From: CAZLYK01 sp964563495
GTDB lineage: Bacteria; Acidobacteriota; Blastocatellia; RBC074
Length of the DNA stretch: 10,368 nt
Direction: 5' to 3'
Assembly (NCBI GenBank): GCA_964563495.1
Contig: CAZLYK010000175.1
Location: 1 to 10,368, forward strand
This document shows positions 1-5,647 of this stretch, piece by piece (the first letter of the stretch is position 1; each line of letters opens with the position of its first letter). The notes beneath the pieces were generated by a model. That model had not been told where the DNA came from. It saw only the letters and a program-made list of their open reading frames with translations, and did no database searches. The position numbers and the translations under genes are program-made.

Positions 1-13
1 GGACGCGGTTGAA

Positions 14-103
14 AAATAGACGGGATTAACAGGATTGACGCAGGATTTGACAAGACAAGAATCTTGTCAAATCCTGCGTCAATCCTGTTAATCCCGTCTA
101 TTT
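14..103. repeat. Long perfect hairpin repeat downstream of the fasciclin gene
   Basis: Positions 14-55 and 62-103 are perfectly complementary 42-bp arms around a 6-nt loop (56-61). The element starts and ends with the AATAGAC/GTCTATT ends shared with copies at 3850, 5614, 8523 and 10302. It begins 6 bp after the stop codon of the minus-strand fasciclin gene. On that transcript the stem ends in a run of five U (12-16), so it could end transcription or protect the 3' end. This arm differs from the 8523 arm at several positions, but each change is mirrored in the opposite arm. Confidence 0.9.
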
Positions 104-109
104 CCCCTT

Positions 110-658
110 TTACGGCAGCAGCACTTTATCAATCACATGGATTACGCCATTTGACTGATTGACGTTGGTGATCGTGATTTTGGCGATGCCGCCCTTGGAA
201 TCGGTGATTTTGATCGTCTCGCCGCTCATGGTCGCCGTCAGATCCTCACCCTGCACCGTCTTGAGCATGGCCTTGCCGTGGCCCGCCTTGATCATTCCCT
301 CCAGCGCCTTCGAGTTCAGGCGGCCGGGCACGACGTGATAGGTCAGAACCGATGTCAGCTGGCTTTTGTTCTGCGGTTTGAGCAGGGTCTCGACCGTTCC
401 CTTGGGAAGCGCGTTGAAAGCCGAGTTGACCGGCGCGAAGACCGTGAACGGCCCCGGACCCTGGAGCGTCTCGACCAGCCCCGCCGCCTTGACCGCCGCA
501 ACCAGCGTCGTGTGATCAGCCGAATTGACCGCGTTCTCGATGATGTTTTTATTGGCGTACATCGGCGCGCCGCCGACTGTCACCGGTTTCTGTGCAAAGG
601 CAGTGATTGTCACAACCGTCGCCAACACTAACAGTCCGAGTGCGAAAATCTTCTTCAT
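110..658 (-). CDS. Secreted fasciclin (FAS1) domain protein
   Basis: This 182-residue protein has a Sec signal peptide: KK at 2-3, a hydrophobic stretch at about 5-20, and a likely cut after AFA at 20-22. One FAS1 domain fills the rest. It shows the family's landmark motifs: FTVFAPVNSAF at 71-81 (H1 region), YHVVPG at 107-112 (H2 region) and the terminal NGVIHVIDKVLLP at 170-182. FAS1 proteins are extracytoplasmic adhesion or matrix proteins with no known catalytic activity, so the partner cannot be named. Single-domain forms of about this length are common in bacteria. The start is supported by GAGGGAG at 663-669, just upstream on the minus strand. The gene stands alone, diverges from the LarA-like gene, and ends 6 bp before the hairpin at 14-103. 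Confidence 0.93.
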   Translation of the reverse strand: MKKIFALGLLVLATVVTITAFAQKPVTVGGAPMYANKNIIENAVNSADHTTLVAAVKAAGLVETLQGPGPFTVFAPVNSAFNALPKGTVETLLKPQNKSQLTSVLTYHVVPGRLNSKALEGMIKAGHGKAMLKTVQGEDLTATMSGETIKITDSKGGIAKITITNVNQSNGVIHVIDKVLLP

Positions 659-872
659 ATTTCTCCCTCTTCAATTCTGAGTTTATCTTTACTTATTCGG
701 ATTTCAGAGAGCCAGTGAAACCCATTGCCACGAGGCATTCACAGACGATTACGGGGAGATCCGCCGGATGGATTTCGGGGCGATAAAAAATCCGTCACGT
801 CGCCAGAAGCTGATCGGGCAGTTTAGGCTTGAATTAATCTTGGTTATCATGTCTATTTGCCGGTGGGAAAAG

Positions 873-2066
873 ATGAAACCGATACCTATGATCAAAATCC
901 GCCAATCGTTCAACCGGCCGCTGGTCGCCGATGTCGGGCAGTGCGTCCGCGATCAGCTCGCCCGCGCCGGTCTCAAGCTGCCACCCGGCGCCTCGATCGC
1001 CCTTGCAGTCGGCAGCCGCGGCATCGCCAACCTCGCGATCATGGTCCGAGCCGCGGCCGGCTATCTGCGCGAAAAGGGATTTAAGCCGTTCATCATCCCG
1101 GCCATGGGCAGTCATGGTCGCGCCTTAGCGGAAGGCCAAAAAGAGATCCTCGCTTCCTATGGCGTGACCGAGGAAGCGACCGGCTGCGAGGTTCGTTCCT
1201 CCATGGAGGTCATCGAGCTTCCCAACGACGGACTCGAACACAGGCTCTTTATCGATTCGAACGCCTACCGGTCCGACGGAATTATTCTGATCAATCGCAT
1301 CAAGCCGCATACCGATTTTCACGGCAGCTATGAGAGCGGGCTGGTCAAGATGTCGATCATCGGTCTGGGCAAGCAATCCCAGGCGAGCGAGATACACCGC
1401 TTCGGCATTTACGGATTAAAAGAGCTCATCCCCAAAGCCTCACAGAAGATCATGGCTACAGGTAAGATCGTGCTCGGGCTCGCGGTCGTCGAGAACGCTT
1501 ACGACGAGACCGCCCTGATCGAGGCGATTGCCCCTGAAGATATTTTCCAGCGCGAACCGCAACTACTGGATTTCGCCAAGTCGAACATGCCCAGCCTGCC
1601 GGTCGATCGGCTGGATGTCCTGGTGATAGACCGTATGGGGAAAGACATCAGCGGCGCCGGGATCGACCCGAACATCATCGGCCGCCTCAGGATCCACGGC
1701 CAGCCCGAACCTCAAACCCCCGAGATCAGGATGATCGTCGTCTCGGATTTGACCGAGGTCTCTCACGGCAACGCCGCCGGGATCGGCCTCGCCGACGTCG
1801 TCACACGCAGGCTGGTCGACAAGATAGATTTCCAGGCTACCTATCAGAACATCGTGACCAGCACATTTTATGAGAGGGGTAAGCTGCCGATCGTTGCCGA
1901 GACCGATGAACAGGCGCTCGAATACGCCTTGCGCGGCTGCGGGCCGATCCCGGAGGGGCGCGAGCGGATCATTCGCATCGAAGACACACTCCATCTGTCG
2001 GAACTCTATGTCTCGCCGGCGGTCTGGGAAGAATTGACCGGCCGGGAAGGCATTGAGCAAACATAA
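873..2066 (+). CDS. LarA-superfamily (DUF2088, lactate racemase domain) protein
   Basis: The product is 397 residues from this start. I recognise a LarA/DUF2088-like protein: PAMGSHG at 76-82, NRIKPHTDFHG at 141-151, ESGLVKMSIIGLGK at 154-167, IHRFG at 174-178. LarA is a nickel-pincer (NPN) lactate racemase in which two histidines act as bases, a lysine holds the cofactor and a histidine binds nickel. H81, H146, K159 and H175 are candidate equivalents; K159 to H175 is 16 residues, as for K184 to H200 in Lactobacillus plantarum LarA. Substrate unknown; no larB, larC or larE is present here. Start choice: 873 has GGTGGG at 862-867 and lies just before the conserved MIKIRQ segment. An in-frame ATG at 768 has a good GGGGAG (753-758), but would add 35 residues from AT-richer DNA that I do not recognise as part of the family. 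The gene is 2 bp from purU. Confidence 0.82.
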   Translation: MKPIPMIKIRQSFNRPLVADVGQCVRDQLARAGLKLPPGASIALAVGSRGIANLAIMVRAAAGYLREKGFKPFIIPAMGSHGRALAEGQKEILASYGVTEEATGCEVRSSMEVIELPNDGLEHRLFIDSNAYRSDGIILINRIKPHTDFHGSYESGLVKMSIIGLGKQSQASEIHRFGIYGLKELIPKASQKIMATGKIVLGLAVVENAYDETALIEAIAPEDIFQREPQLLDFAKSNMPSLPVDRLDVLVIDRMGKDISGAGIDPNIIGRLRIHGQPEPQTPEIRMIVVSDLTEVSHGNAAGIGLADVVTRRLVDKIDFQATYQNIVTSTFYERGKLPIVAETDEQALEYALRGCGPIPEGRERIIRIEDTLHLSELYVSPAVWEELTGREGIEQT

Positions 2067-2068
2067 TT

Positions 2069-2938
2069 ATGAGTTCTACACCTGCAAAAGAGACCGCCAT
2101 TCTCTTGATCGACTGTCCCGATCGTAAGGGACTGGTCGCGGCCATCGCCGATTTCCTTTATCAACACGACGCCAACATCCTGCACGCCGATCAGCATCAG
2201 GACCACGAAGGCGGCTCATTTTTCATGAGAGTCGAGTGGGATCTCAAGGGGTTCGACCTGGGAGTCGACCAGTTTATCGAGGAATTCATTCCGATAGCCG
2301 GCCGGTTTCGGATGCGCTGGCGCCTGGCGTACGGAGCGAAAAAGCAGGTCATGGCGATTCTTGTCTCGCGTTACCTGCATTGTCTGGTCGACCTGCTCCA
2401 CAGGCACCATAGCGGTGAGCTCGACTGCGAGATACCTTTGATTATCAGCAACCACGCGGATGCCGGCCCGCTCGCCGAGTTTTACGGCATCCCGTTTCAT
2501 CACATTCCCATCTCCGACGGGAACAAGGCCGAGGCAGAGGCCCGGCAATTGGAACTGCTCGAGGAACACCATGTCGATCTGATCGTGCTTGCGCGATATA
2601 TGCAGATCCTGTCGAGGGACTTCGTCACCCGCTTCCCCGAGAAGATCATCAACGTCCACCACTCTTTTCTGCCGGCCTTTGTCGGTGCGCGTCCCTATCA
2701 CGCGGCCTTCGAGAGGGGAGTCAAACTGATCGGCGCGACCAGCCACTACGTGACCGATATGCTCGACGAGGGGCCGATCATCGAACAGGATGTGACCCGC
2801 ATCTCTCACCGCGACCAGGTCGCCGACTTGATCGAGAAGGGCAGAGACATTGAACGCAACGTCCTTTCCCGCGCGGTCAAGTGGCGCCTGGAACACCGGA
2901 TTCTCTGCTACGCTAACAAAACGGTCGTCTTCGATTGA
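2069..2938 (+). CDS. purU: Formyltetrahydrofolate deformylase PurU
   Basis: PurU hydrolyses 10-formyltetrahydrofolate to tetrahydrofolate and formate in the cytoplasm, balancing one-carbon pools and supplying formate for purine synthesis. The 289 residues show the standard two-part layout: an N-terminal ACT regulatory domain (about 8-85, with DCPDRKGLVAAIADFL at 15-30) and a C-terminal formyltransferase-fold domain (about 92-280). The catalytic triad known from PurN is visible as N195 and H197 in NVHHSFLP (195-202) and D233 in DEGPIIEQD (233-241). SNHAD (128-132) and ARYMQILS (175-182) are also typical. The length is normal for the family. There is no strong Shine-Dalgarno sequence, and the ATG is only 2 bp after the preceding stop, so translation is probably coupled to the LarA-like gene. 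It converges with arsM, with 26 bp between them and no obvious terminator hairpin. Confidence 0.96.
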   Translation: MSSTPAKETAILLIDCPDRKGLVAAIADFLYQHDANILHADQHQDHEGGSFFMRVEWDLKGFDLGVDQFIEEFIPIAGRFRMRWRLAYGAKKQVMAILVSRYLHCLVDLLHRHHSGELDCEIPLIISNHADAGPLAEFYGIPFHHIPISDGNKAEAEARQLELLEEHHVDLIVLARYMQILSRDFVTRFPEKIINVHHSFLPAFVGARPYHAAFERGVKLIGATSHYVTDMLDEGPIIEQDVTRISHRDQVADLIEKGRDIERNVLSRAVKWRLEHRILCYANKTVVFD

Positions 2939-2964
2939 CGCCGTCGATGGGGATTGCTCCCTGA

Positions 2965-3831
2965 CTACGGCTTGACGGCAAAGACGCGAACGCTCGCCGC
3001 GTAGTCGTTGACGTTGTATCGCCGAAGCAGATCGGACAGCCGATCGTGCAAAGCCGCATCGGTTATCTCGGGGCCCGAGCAACAGCTTGCCGCGACCGGA
3101 AGCGAGCTTGACGGAGCCGGAGCGCAGCAGGATTGATTCTCGGCCTTGGCATACGCATTGAGATCGCTCCCGCTGTCAACCACCTCCACCTCTGAAAACC
3201 CCGCCGCATTGAGCTTTTGCCGGTAATCCTCGATCGGGATGGCTCCCGCGATGCAGCCCACGTACGCCAATATGTCCTGACCCAGTTCAGGCGGCAGCGC
3301 CTTTTTCAGCGCAATATCGCTGACTGCCAGCCGCCCGCCCGGCTTGAGCACGCGCGCCACTTCGCGCAAGACCGCATCCTTGTCGGGCGCCAGATTGATC
3401 ACACAGTTGCTGATCACGCAGTCCACCGAAGCGTCGGCCAGCGGCAGCTTGTCAATCGTCGCCAGATGAAACTCCACGTTCGTCCGCCCGGCCTTCTCGG
3501 CGTTCTTCCGCGCCAGCTCGATCATCTGCTCCGTCATATCGATCCCGATGGCGCGCCCCGCCGGCCCGACCTTCTCGGACGCCAGAAATATATCCAGCCC
3601 TCCGCCGCAACCCAGGTCCACCACCGTCTCGCCCGGCCGAAGACTCGCGTACGCCGTCGGATTCCCGCACGAAAGCCCCATATTGGCCTCCGCCGGGATC
3701 GAGGCCAGCTCTTCCGGTGTATACCCAAAGGCTTCTGCGACCGCACGTACCCCGCTGTTTTCAGAAGAAAGGCCGCTCTCCGCAACCGCCCCATATCTGG
3801 TTTTTACCGCTTCCTCAATCTTCGTCGTCAT
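2965..3831 (-). CDS. arsM: Arsenite S-adenosylmethionine methyltransferase ArsM
   Basis: ArsM transfers methyl groups from S-adenosylmethionine to As(III), giving methylated and finally volatile arsenicals; it is cytoplasmic. The 288-residue product has the SAM-binding motif VDLGCGGGLD (71-80), acidic IGIDMT (95-100) and the hallmark SNCVINLAPDK (141-151). Cysteines matching known As-binding positions are C55 (MGLSCGNP) and C193 (YVGCIAGAI). The N-terminal cysteine equivalent to C44 of the algal enzyme is absent. The C-terminal part carries two Cys pairs (235-236, 250-251), one of which may supply the remaining ligand. The start at 3831 has GGAG at 3839-3842, 7 nt away, within GGAGAAGAG (3834-3842). 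An in-frame ATG at 3858 lies inside a repeat arm and was rejected. The gene diverges from arsR and is preceded by a strong minus-strand promoter with ArsR-type operators. Confidence 0.95.
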   Translation of the reverse strand: MTTKIEEAVKTRYGAVAESGLSSENSGVRAVAEAFGYTPEELASIPAEANMGLSCGNPTAYASLRPGETVVDLGCGGGLDIFLASEKVGPAGRAIGIDMTEQMIELARKNAEKAGRTNVEFHLATIDKLPLADASVDCVISNCVINLAPDKDAVLREVARVLKPGGRLAVSDIALKKALPPELGQDILAYVGCIAGAIPIEDYRQKLNAAGFSEVEVVDSGSDLNAYAKAENQSCCAPAPSSSLPVAASCCSGPEITDAALHDRLSDLLRRYNVNDYAASVRVFAVKP

Positions 3832-3849
3832 AACTCTTCTCCATGGTTG

Positions 3850-3891
3850 AATAGACATGATTAACAGGATTTCCAGAGGATTAGACAGGAT
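3850..3891. repeat. Single-arm copy of the AATAGAC repeat in the arsM leader
   Basis: This 42-bp copy matches the 8524-8565 arm at 38 of 42 positions. No complementary arm follows it, so it is a half element. Its AATAGAC end faces the arsM start, 18 bp away, placing it in the arsM 5' untranslated region. Confidence 0.8.
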
Positions 3892-3907
3892 CCTCGAAAT
3901 CCCTCAC

Positions 3908-3927
3908 ATATTCGCTTTAGCGAATAT
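3908..3927. promoter_or_regulatory. Putative ArsR operator 1 (arsM-proximal)
   Basis: ATATTCGCT (3908-3916) and AGCGAATAT (3919-3927) form a perfect 9-2-9 inverted repeat. It sits within a longer 18-bp-arm palindrome (3899-3916 with 3919-3936). The geometry fits a dimeric ArsR/SmtB winged-helix repressor. It starts about where arsM transcription would begin, so a bound repressor would block that promoter. Assignment to ArsR is inferred from position and from the second, similar site 45 bp away. Confidence 0.68.
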
Positions 3928-3934
3928 GTGAGGG

Positions 3935-3963
3935 ATAATAGAGCAGGAAGATATATTCGTCAA
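3935..3963 (-). promoter_or_regulatory. Sigma-70-type promoter for arsM
   Basis: Reading the minus strand, a -35 box TTGACG (3958-3963) and a -10 box TATTAT (3935-3940) are separated by exactly 17 bp. Each matches the consensus at 5 of 6 positions. Transcription would start near 3928, inside or at the edge of operator 1. The -35 box lies within operator 2. Confidence 0.72.
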
Positions 3964-3972
3964 GACAAATAT
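3953..3972. promoter_or_regulatory. Putative ArsR operator 2 (between the divergent promoters)
   Basis: ATATTCGTC (3953-3961) and GACAAATAT (3964-3972) form a 9-2-9 inverted repeat with one mismatch pair. The left half shares ATATTCG with operator 1. It covers the -35 boxes of both the arsM and arsR promoters, so one bound repressor dimer could silence both. Confidence 0.63.
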
Positions 3973-3990
3973 GTTCAGGCGTGATAAAAT
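3962..3990 (+). promoter_or_regulatory. Candidate arsR promoter
   Basis: AAGACA (3962-3967, 4 of 6 matches) and TAAAAT (3985-3990) are 17 bp apart, with transcription expected near 3997. The boxes are weaker than those of arsM. The position supports the arsR start at 4022 rather than the in-frame ATG at 3971, which would lie upstream of the -10 box. Confidence 0.5.
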
Positions 3991-4021
3991 TTTTGGTATG
4001 GGGAAGACGGAGAAATTTGAG

Positions 4022-4399
4022 ATGGAGCGGTTATTTCTGGCGCTGGCGGATCGGACGCGGCTGCGGCTGTTGAACTTGATGGGCGGAGACGAGGTCTGTG
4101 TCTGTTTTTTCGTGGCGGTCCTGGGTGAGCCGCAGCCGAAGATATCGCGTCATTTGGCCTTCCTGCGTGAGGCCGGGATAGTGGCCGCTCGCCGGGACGG
4201 CAAATGGATGCACTACCGGATTACTTTCCCGGAGGATCCACCTGCGCGGCGCGTCCTGAGAGATGTGATGGAGTGGTTGAAGGAAGAGCAGGAGATGCAG
4301 CGTGACCGGGCGCGGCTGGTGAAAGTTTGTTGTGCCCCCTCTCCGCCCGTGCAAATTCTGGGGGCGCCAAAGCCGGCGAGTCTCGACACTAAAAGATAA
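4022..4399 (+). CDS. arsR: Arsenite-responsive repressor ArsR
   Basis: ArsR is a dimeric winged-helix repressor that leaves DNA when As(III) or Sb(III) binds. The 125-residue product opens with ALADRTRLRLLNLM (7-20) and has the arsenic-sensing EVCVCFF (24-30, C26 and C28), matching the CVC site of the E. coli R773 type. The recognition helix QPKISRHLAFLREAG is at 38-52 and the wing RRDGKWMHYRI at 57-67. The C-terminal tail carries an extra C103-C104 pair in CCAP, seen in related acidobacterial forms as far as I recall. The start at 4022 is chosen because CGGAG precedes it with normal spacing and the family starts here. Upstream in-frame ATGs at 3998 and 3971 lack Shine-Dalgarno sites, and 3971 overlaps operator 2. 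It probably represses itself and arsM. The next gene follows after 10 bp. Confidence 0.93.
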   Translation: MERLFLALADRTRLRLLNLMGGDEVCVCFFVAVLGEPQPKISRHLAFLREAGIVAARRDGKWMHYRITFPEDPPARRVLRDVMEWLKEEQEMQRDRARLVKVCCAPSPPVQILGAPKPASLDTKR

Positions 4400-4409
4400 T
4401 TGGAGGCGC

Positions 4410-5381
4410 ATGCGAATCATCTCCCACGACGAGGTAGAGCGGTTAATATCCATGCGCGAAGCGATAGAGTCGGTCCGGCAGGCATTCATCGAACTCTCTT
4501 CCGGAAGCGCGCAGGTCCCGGTCCGGCTGGCGATCTCGCCGGGGAAACATCCCGGTGCGACACTGGTCATGCCCGGTTATCTGGGTGAGGCGGATGCGCT
4601 GGTGACCAAGATCGTCTCGGTCCGCCCGGAAAATACGGCCCGCGGCCTGCCGCTTATTTACGGAATAGTCATACTTTTTGATCCGGCGACCGGAGAGCCG
4701 CTGGCGCTGATCGAGGGCCGTTCGCTGACGGCACTGCGCACCGGAGCCGCCGGCGGCCTGGCTGCCGAACTGCTCGCGCGAGAGGATGCCTCGACAGCCG
4801 CAATCATCGGGGCCGGTGCTCAGGCCGCTACGCAACTGGCAGCCGTCTGCGCCGTCAGACCCGTCAAACGCGTCTTGATCTATGCCCGCCGCCCGGAAAA
4901 AGTCCATGCTTTGATTGACGCCATGCGCCCGCGCCTCGGTCCCGAGATAGAGCTGATCGCCGCCCTCTCGGTTTCACAAGCCGTCAGGGAAGCGGATCTC
5001 ATCTGCACCGCGACGACCTCTTCGACCCCGGTCTTTGACGGCGCCGACCTGCGGCCGGGCGCACACATCAATGGAATAGGTTCGTTTACACCCGCCATGC
5101 AGGAAGTGGATTTCACCACTTTGCGCCGGGCCTCGAGGATCGTCGTCGATTCTTACGAAGGCGCCATGGCCGAAGCCGGCGACCTGATCATGGCCATTGA
5201 GAGAGGCGTGATCCGGCCGGAAGATATCTACGGCGAACTGGGAGAGATCGCATCAGGGAAGAAGCCGGGACGGGCCGGCGATGACGAAATTACCTTCTTC
5301 AAATCGGTTGGGAATGCCGCGCAGGACGCCACCGTGGCTCAGGCGATCTATCGCGCCGCCCTCGCGGCCGCACAAATGTGA
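4410..5381 (+). CDS. Ornithine cyclodeaminase / mu-crystallin family protein
   Basis: The 323-residue product is a cytoplasmic NAD(P)-dependent enzyme of the ornithine cyclodeaminase/mu-crystallin family. Visible marks are the conserved lysine region ALVTKIVSV (63-71, K67), GRSLTALRTGAAGGLAAELL (103-122, with R110), the Rossmann glycine motif IGAGAQA (133-139) and the terminal KSVGNAAQDATVA (298-310). Length is typical. Family members include ornithine or lysine cyclodeaminase, alanine dehydrogenase, and imine or ketimine reductases; the sequence alone does not tell me which. The start has GGAGG (4402-4406) close to the ATG and lies 10 bp after the arsR stop, so the two genes are probably co-transcribed. 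A longer in-frame reading from 4332 overlaps arsR and is not needed. No arsenic role is known for this family; the linkage may be incidental. Confidence 0.9.
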   Translation: MRIISHDEVERLISMREAIESVRQAFIELSSGSAQVPVRLAISPGKHPGATLVMPGYLGEADALVTKIVSVRPENTARGLPLIYGIVILFDPATGEPLALIEGRSLTALRTGAAGGLAAELLAREDASTAAIIGAGAQAATQLAAVCAVRPVKRVLIYARRPEKVHALIDAMRPRLGPEIELIAALSVSQAVREADLICTATTSSTPVFDGADLRPGAHINGIGSFTPAMQEVDFTTLRRASRIVVDSYEGAMAEAGDLIMAIERGVIRPEDIYGELGEIASGKKPGRAGDDEITFFKSVGNAAQDATVAQAIYRAALAAAQM

Positions 5382-5390
5382 AAGTTGCAG

Positions 5391-5462
5391 GCATGCCGCC
5401 GGGAGCAAGCATGCTGCCGGGAGCGCAGGCGTCTCGCCTGCGCCGTCTGAAATGCCGGCATG
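5391..5462. repeat. REP-like intergenic element with hairpin
   Basis: A 16-bp direct repeat with one mismatch (5391-5406 and 5409-5424) runs into a perfect hairpin: GCGCAGGCG (5423-5431), loop TCT, CGCCTGCGC (5435-5443). A small palindrome TGCCGGCA follows (5453-5460). It lies right after the cyclodeaminase stop and could act as its 3' stem-loop. No T-tract follows, so it is not a classic terminator. Similar GCAGGCG/CGCCTGC palindromic repeats are, to my recollection, common between genes in acidobacterial and planctomycete genomes. Confidence 0.65.
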
Positions 5463-5498
5463 ATTAACTGTGAAGCTCATCGTCTATCATCCCCCACC

Positions 5499-5624
5499 AT
5501 GAGCCATGACCTATGCATCAGCTATTCCCGCAGGGACAACACCGGGCGCCGGATCAGTGATTTGATCGCACAGATCAAGGCTGATAATCCAATATATCTC
5601 CTCCTGATAAAAAATCCTGTTTAA
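5499..5624 (+). pseudogene. 5' remnant of a TIR-domain protein gene
   Basis: An ATG at 5499 opens a 41-codon frame that begins MSHDLCISYSRRDN and continues through RISDLIAQIKAD. This is the N-terminal beta-A strand and following helix of a bacterial TIR domain, where DxFISYSxxD is the hallmark. The match ends at about codon 29 (5585); the next dozen codons run into the AATAGAC-type repeat and hit TAA at 5622-5624. The rest of the TIR domain, including the catalytic glutamate region, is missing, and the next gene lies on the other strand. No Shine-Dalgarno site is visible. I read it as a truncated gene left by deletion or recombination near the repeat. A genuine 41-residue peptide is possible but less likely. 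Confidence 0.6.
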
Positions 5625-5646
5625 TCCTGTTGAAATCCTGTCTATT
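5614..5646. repeat. Shortened single-arm copy of the AATAGAC repeat
   Basis: This 33-bp copy in inverted orientation matches the right arm at 8586-8627 except that one 9-bp internal unit (TTAATCCTG) is missing. Its GTCTATT end stops 1 bp before the stop codon of the minus-strand glycosidase gene. No partner arm is present. Confidence 0.8.
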
Positions 5647-5647
5647 T

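Noticed and set aside
14..103. Insertion sequence or MITE with terminal inverted repeats
   Set aside because: The arms nearly touch, with only a 6-nt loop. I see no clear target-site duplication and no transposase, so mobility is not shown.
768..872. Longer start for the LarA-like gene at 768 with a good GGGGAG site
   Set aside because: The extra 35 residues do not resemble the family and come from AT-richer DNA; 873 has its own ribosome binding site. I keep 768 as an open alternative.
659..872. Divergent promoters for the fasciclin and LarA-like genes
   Set aside because: Only weak matches (for example TAAACT or TCTATT with poor -35 boxes) are present; I could not place a promoter with confidence.
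2216..3082. Minus-strand open frame of 288 codons opposite purU
   Set aside because: purU on the plus strand has complete ACT and formyltransferase domains with the catalytic triad; the opposite frame shows no domain and overlaps the end of arsM.
3832..3858. Upstream ATG for arsM at 3858
   Set aside because: It lies inside the AATAGAC repeat arm without a ribosome binding site, while 3831 has GGAG at proper spacing.
3971..4021. Longer start for arsR at 3971
   Set aside because: It overlaps operator 2 and lies upstream of the proposed -10 box; the family N-terminus and CGGAG support 4022.
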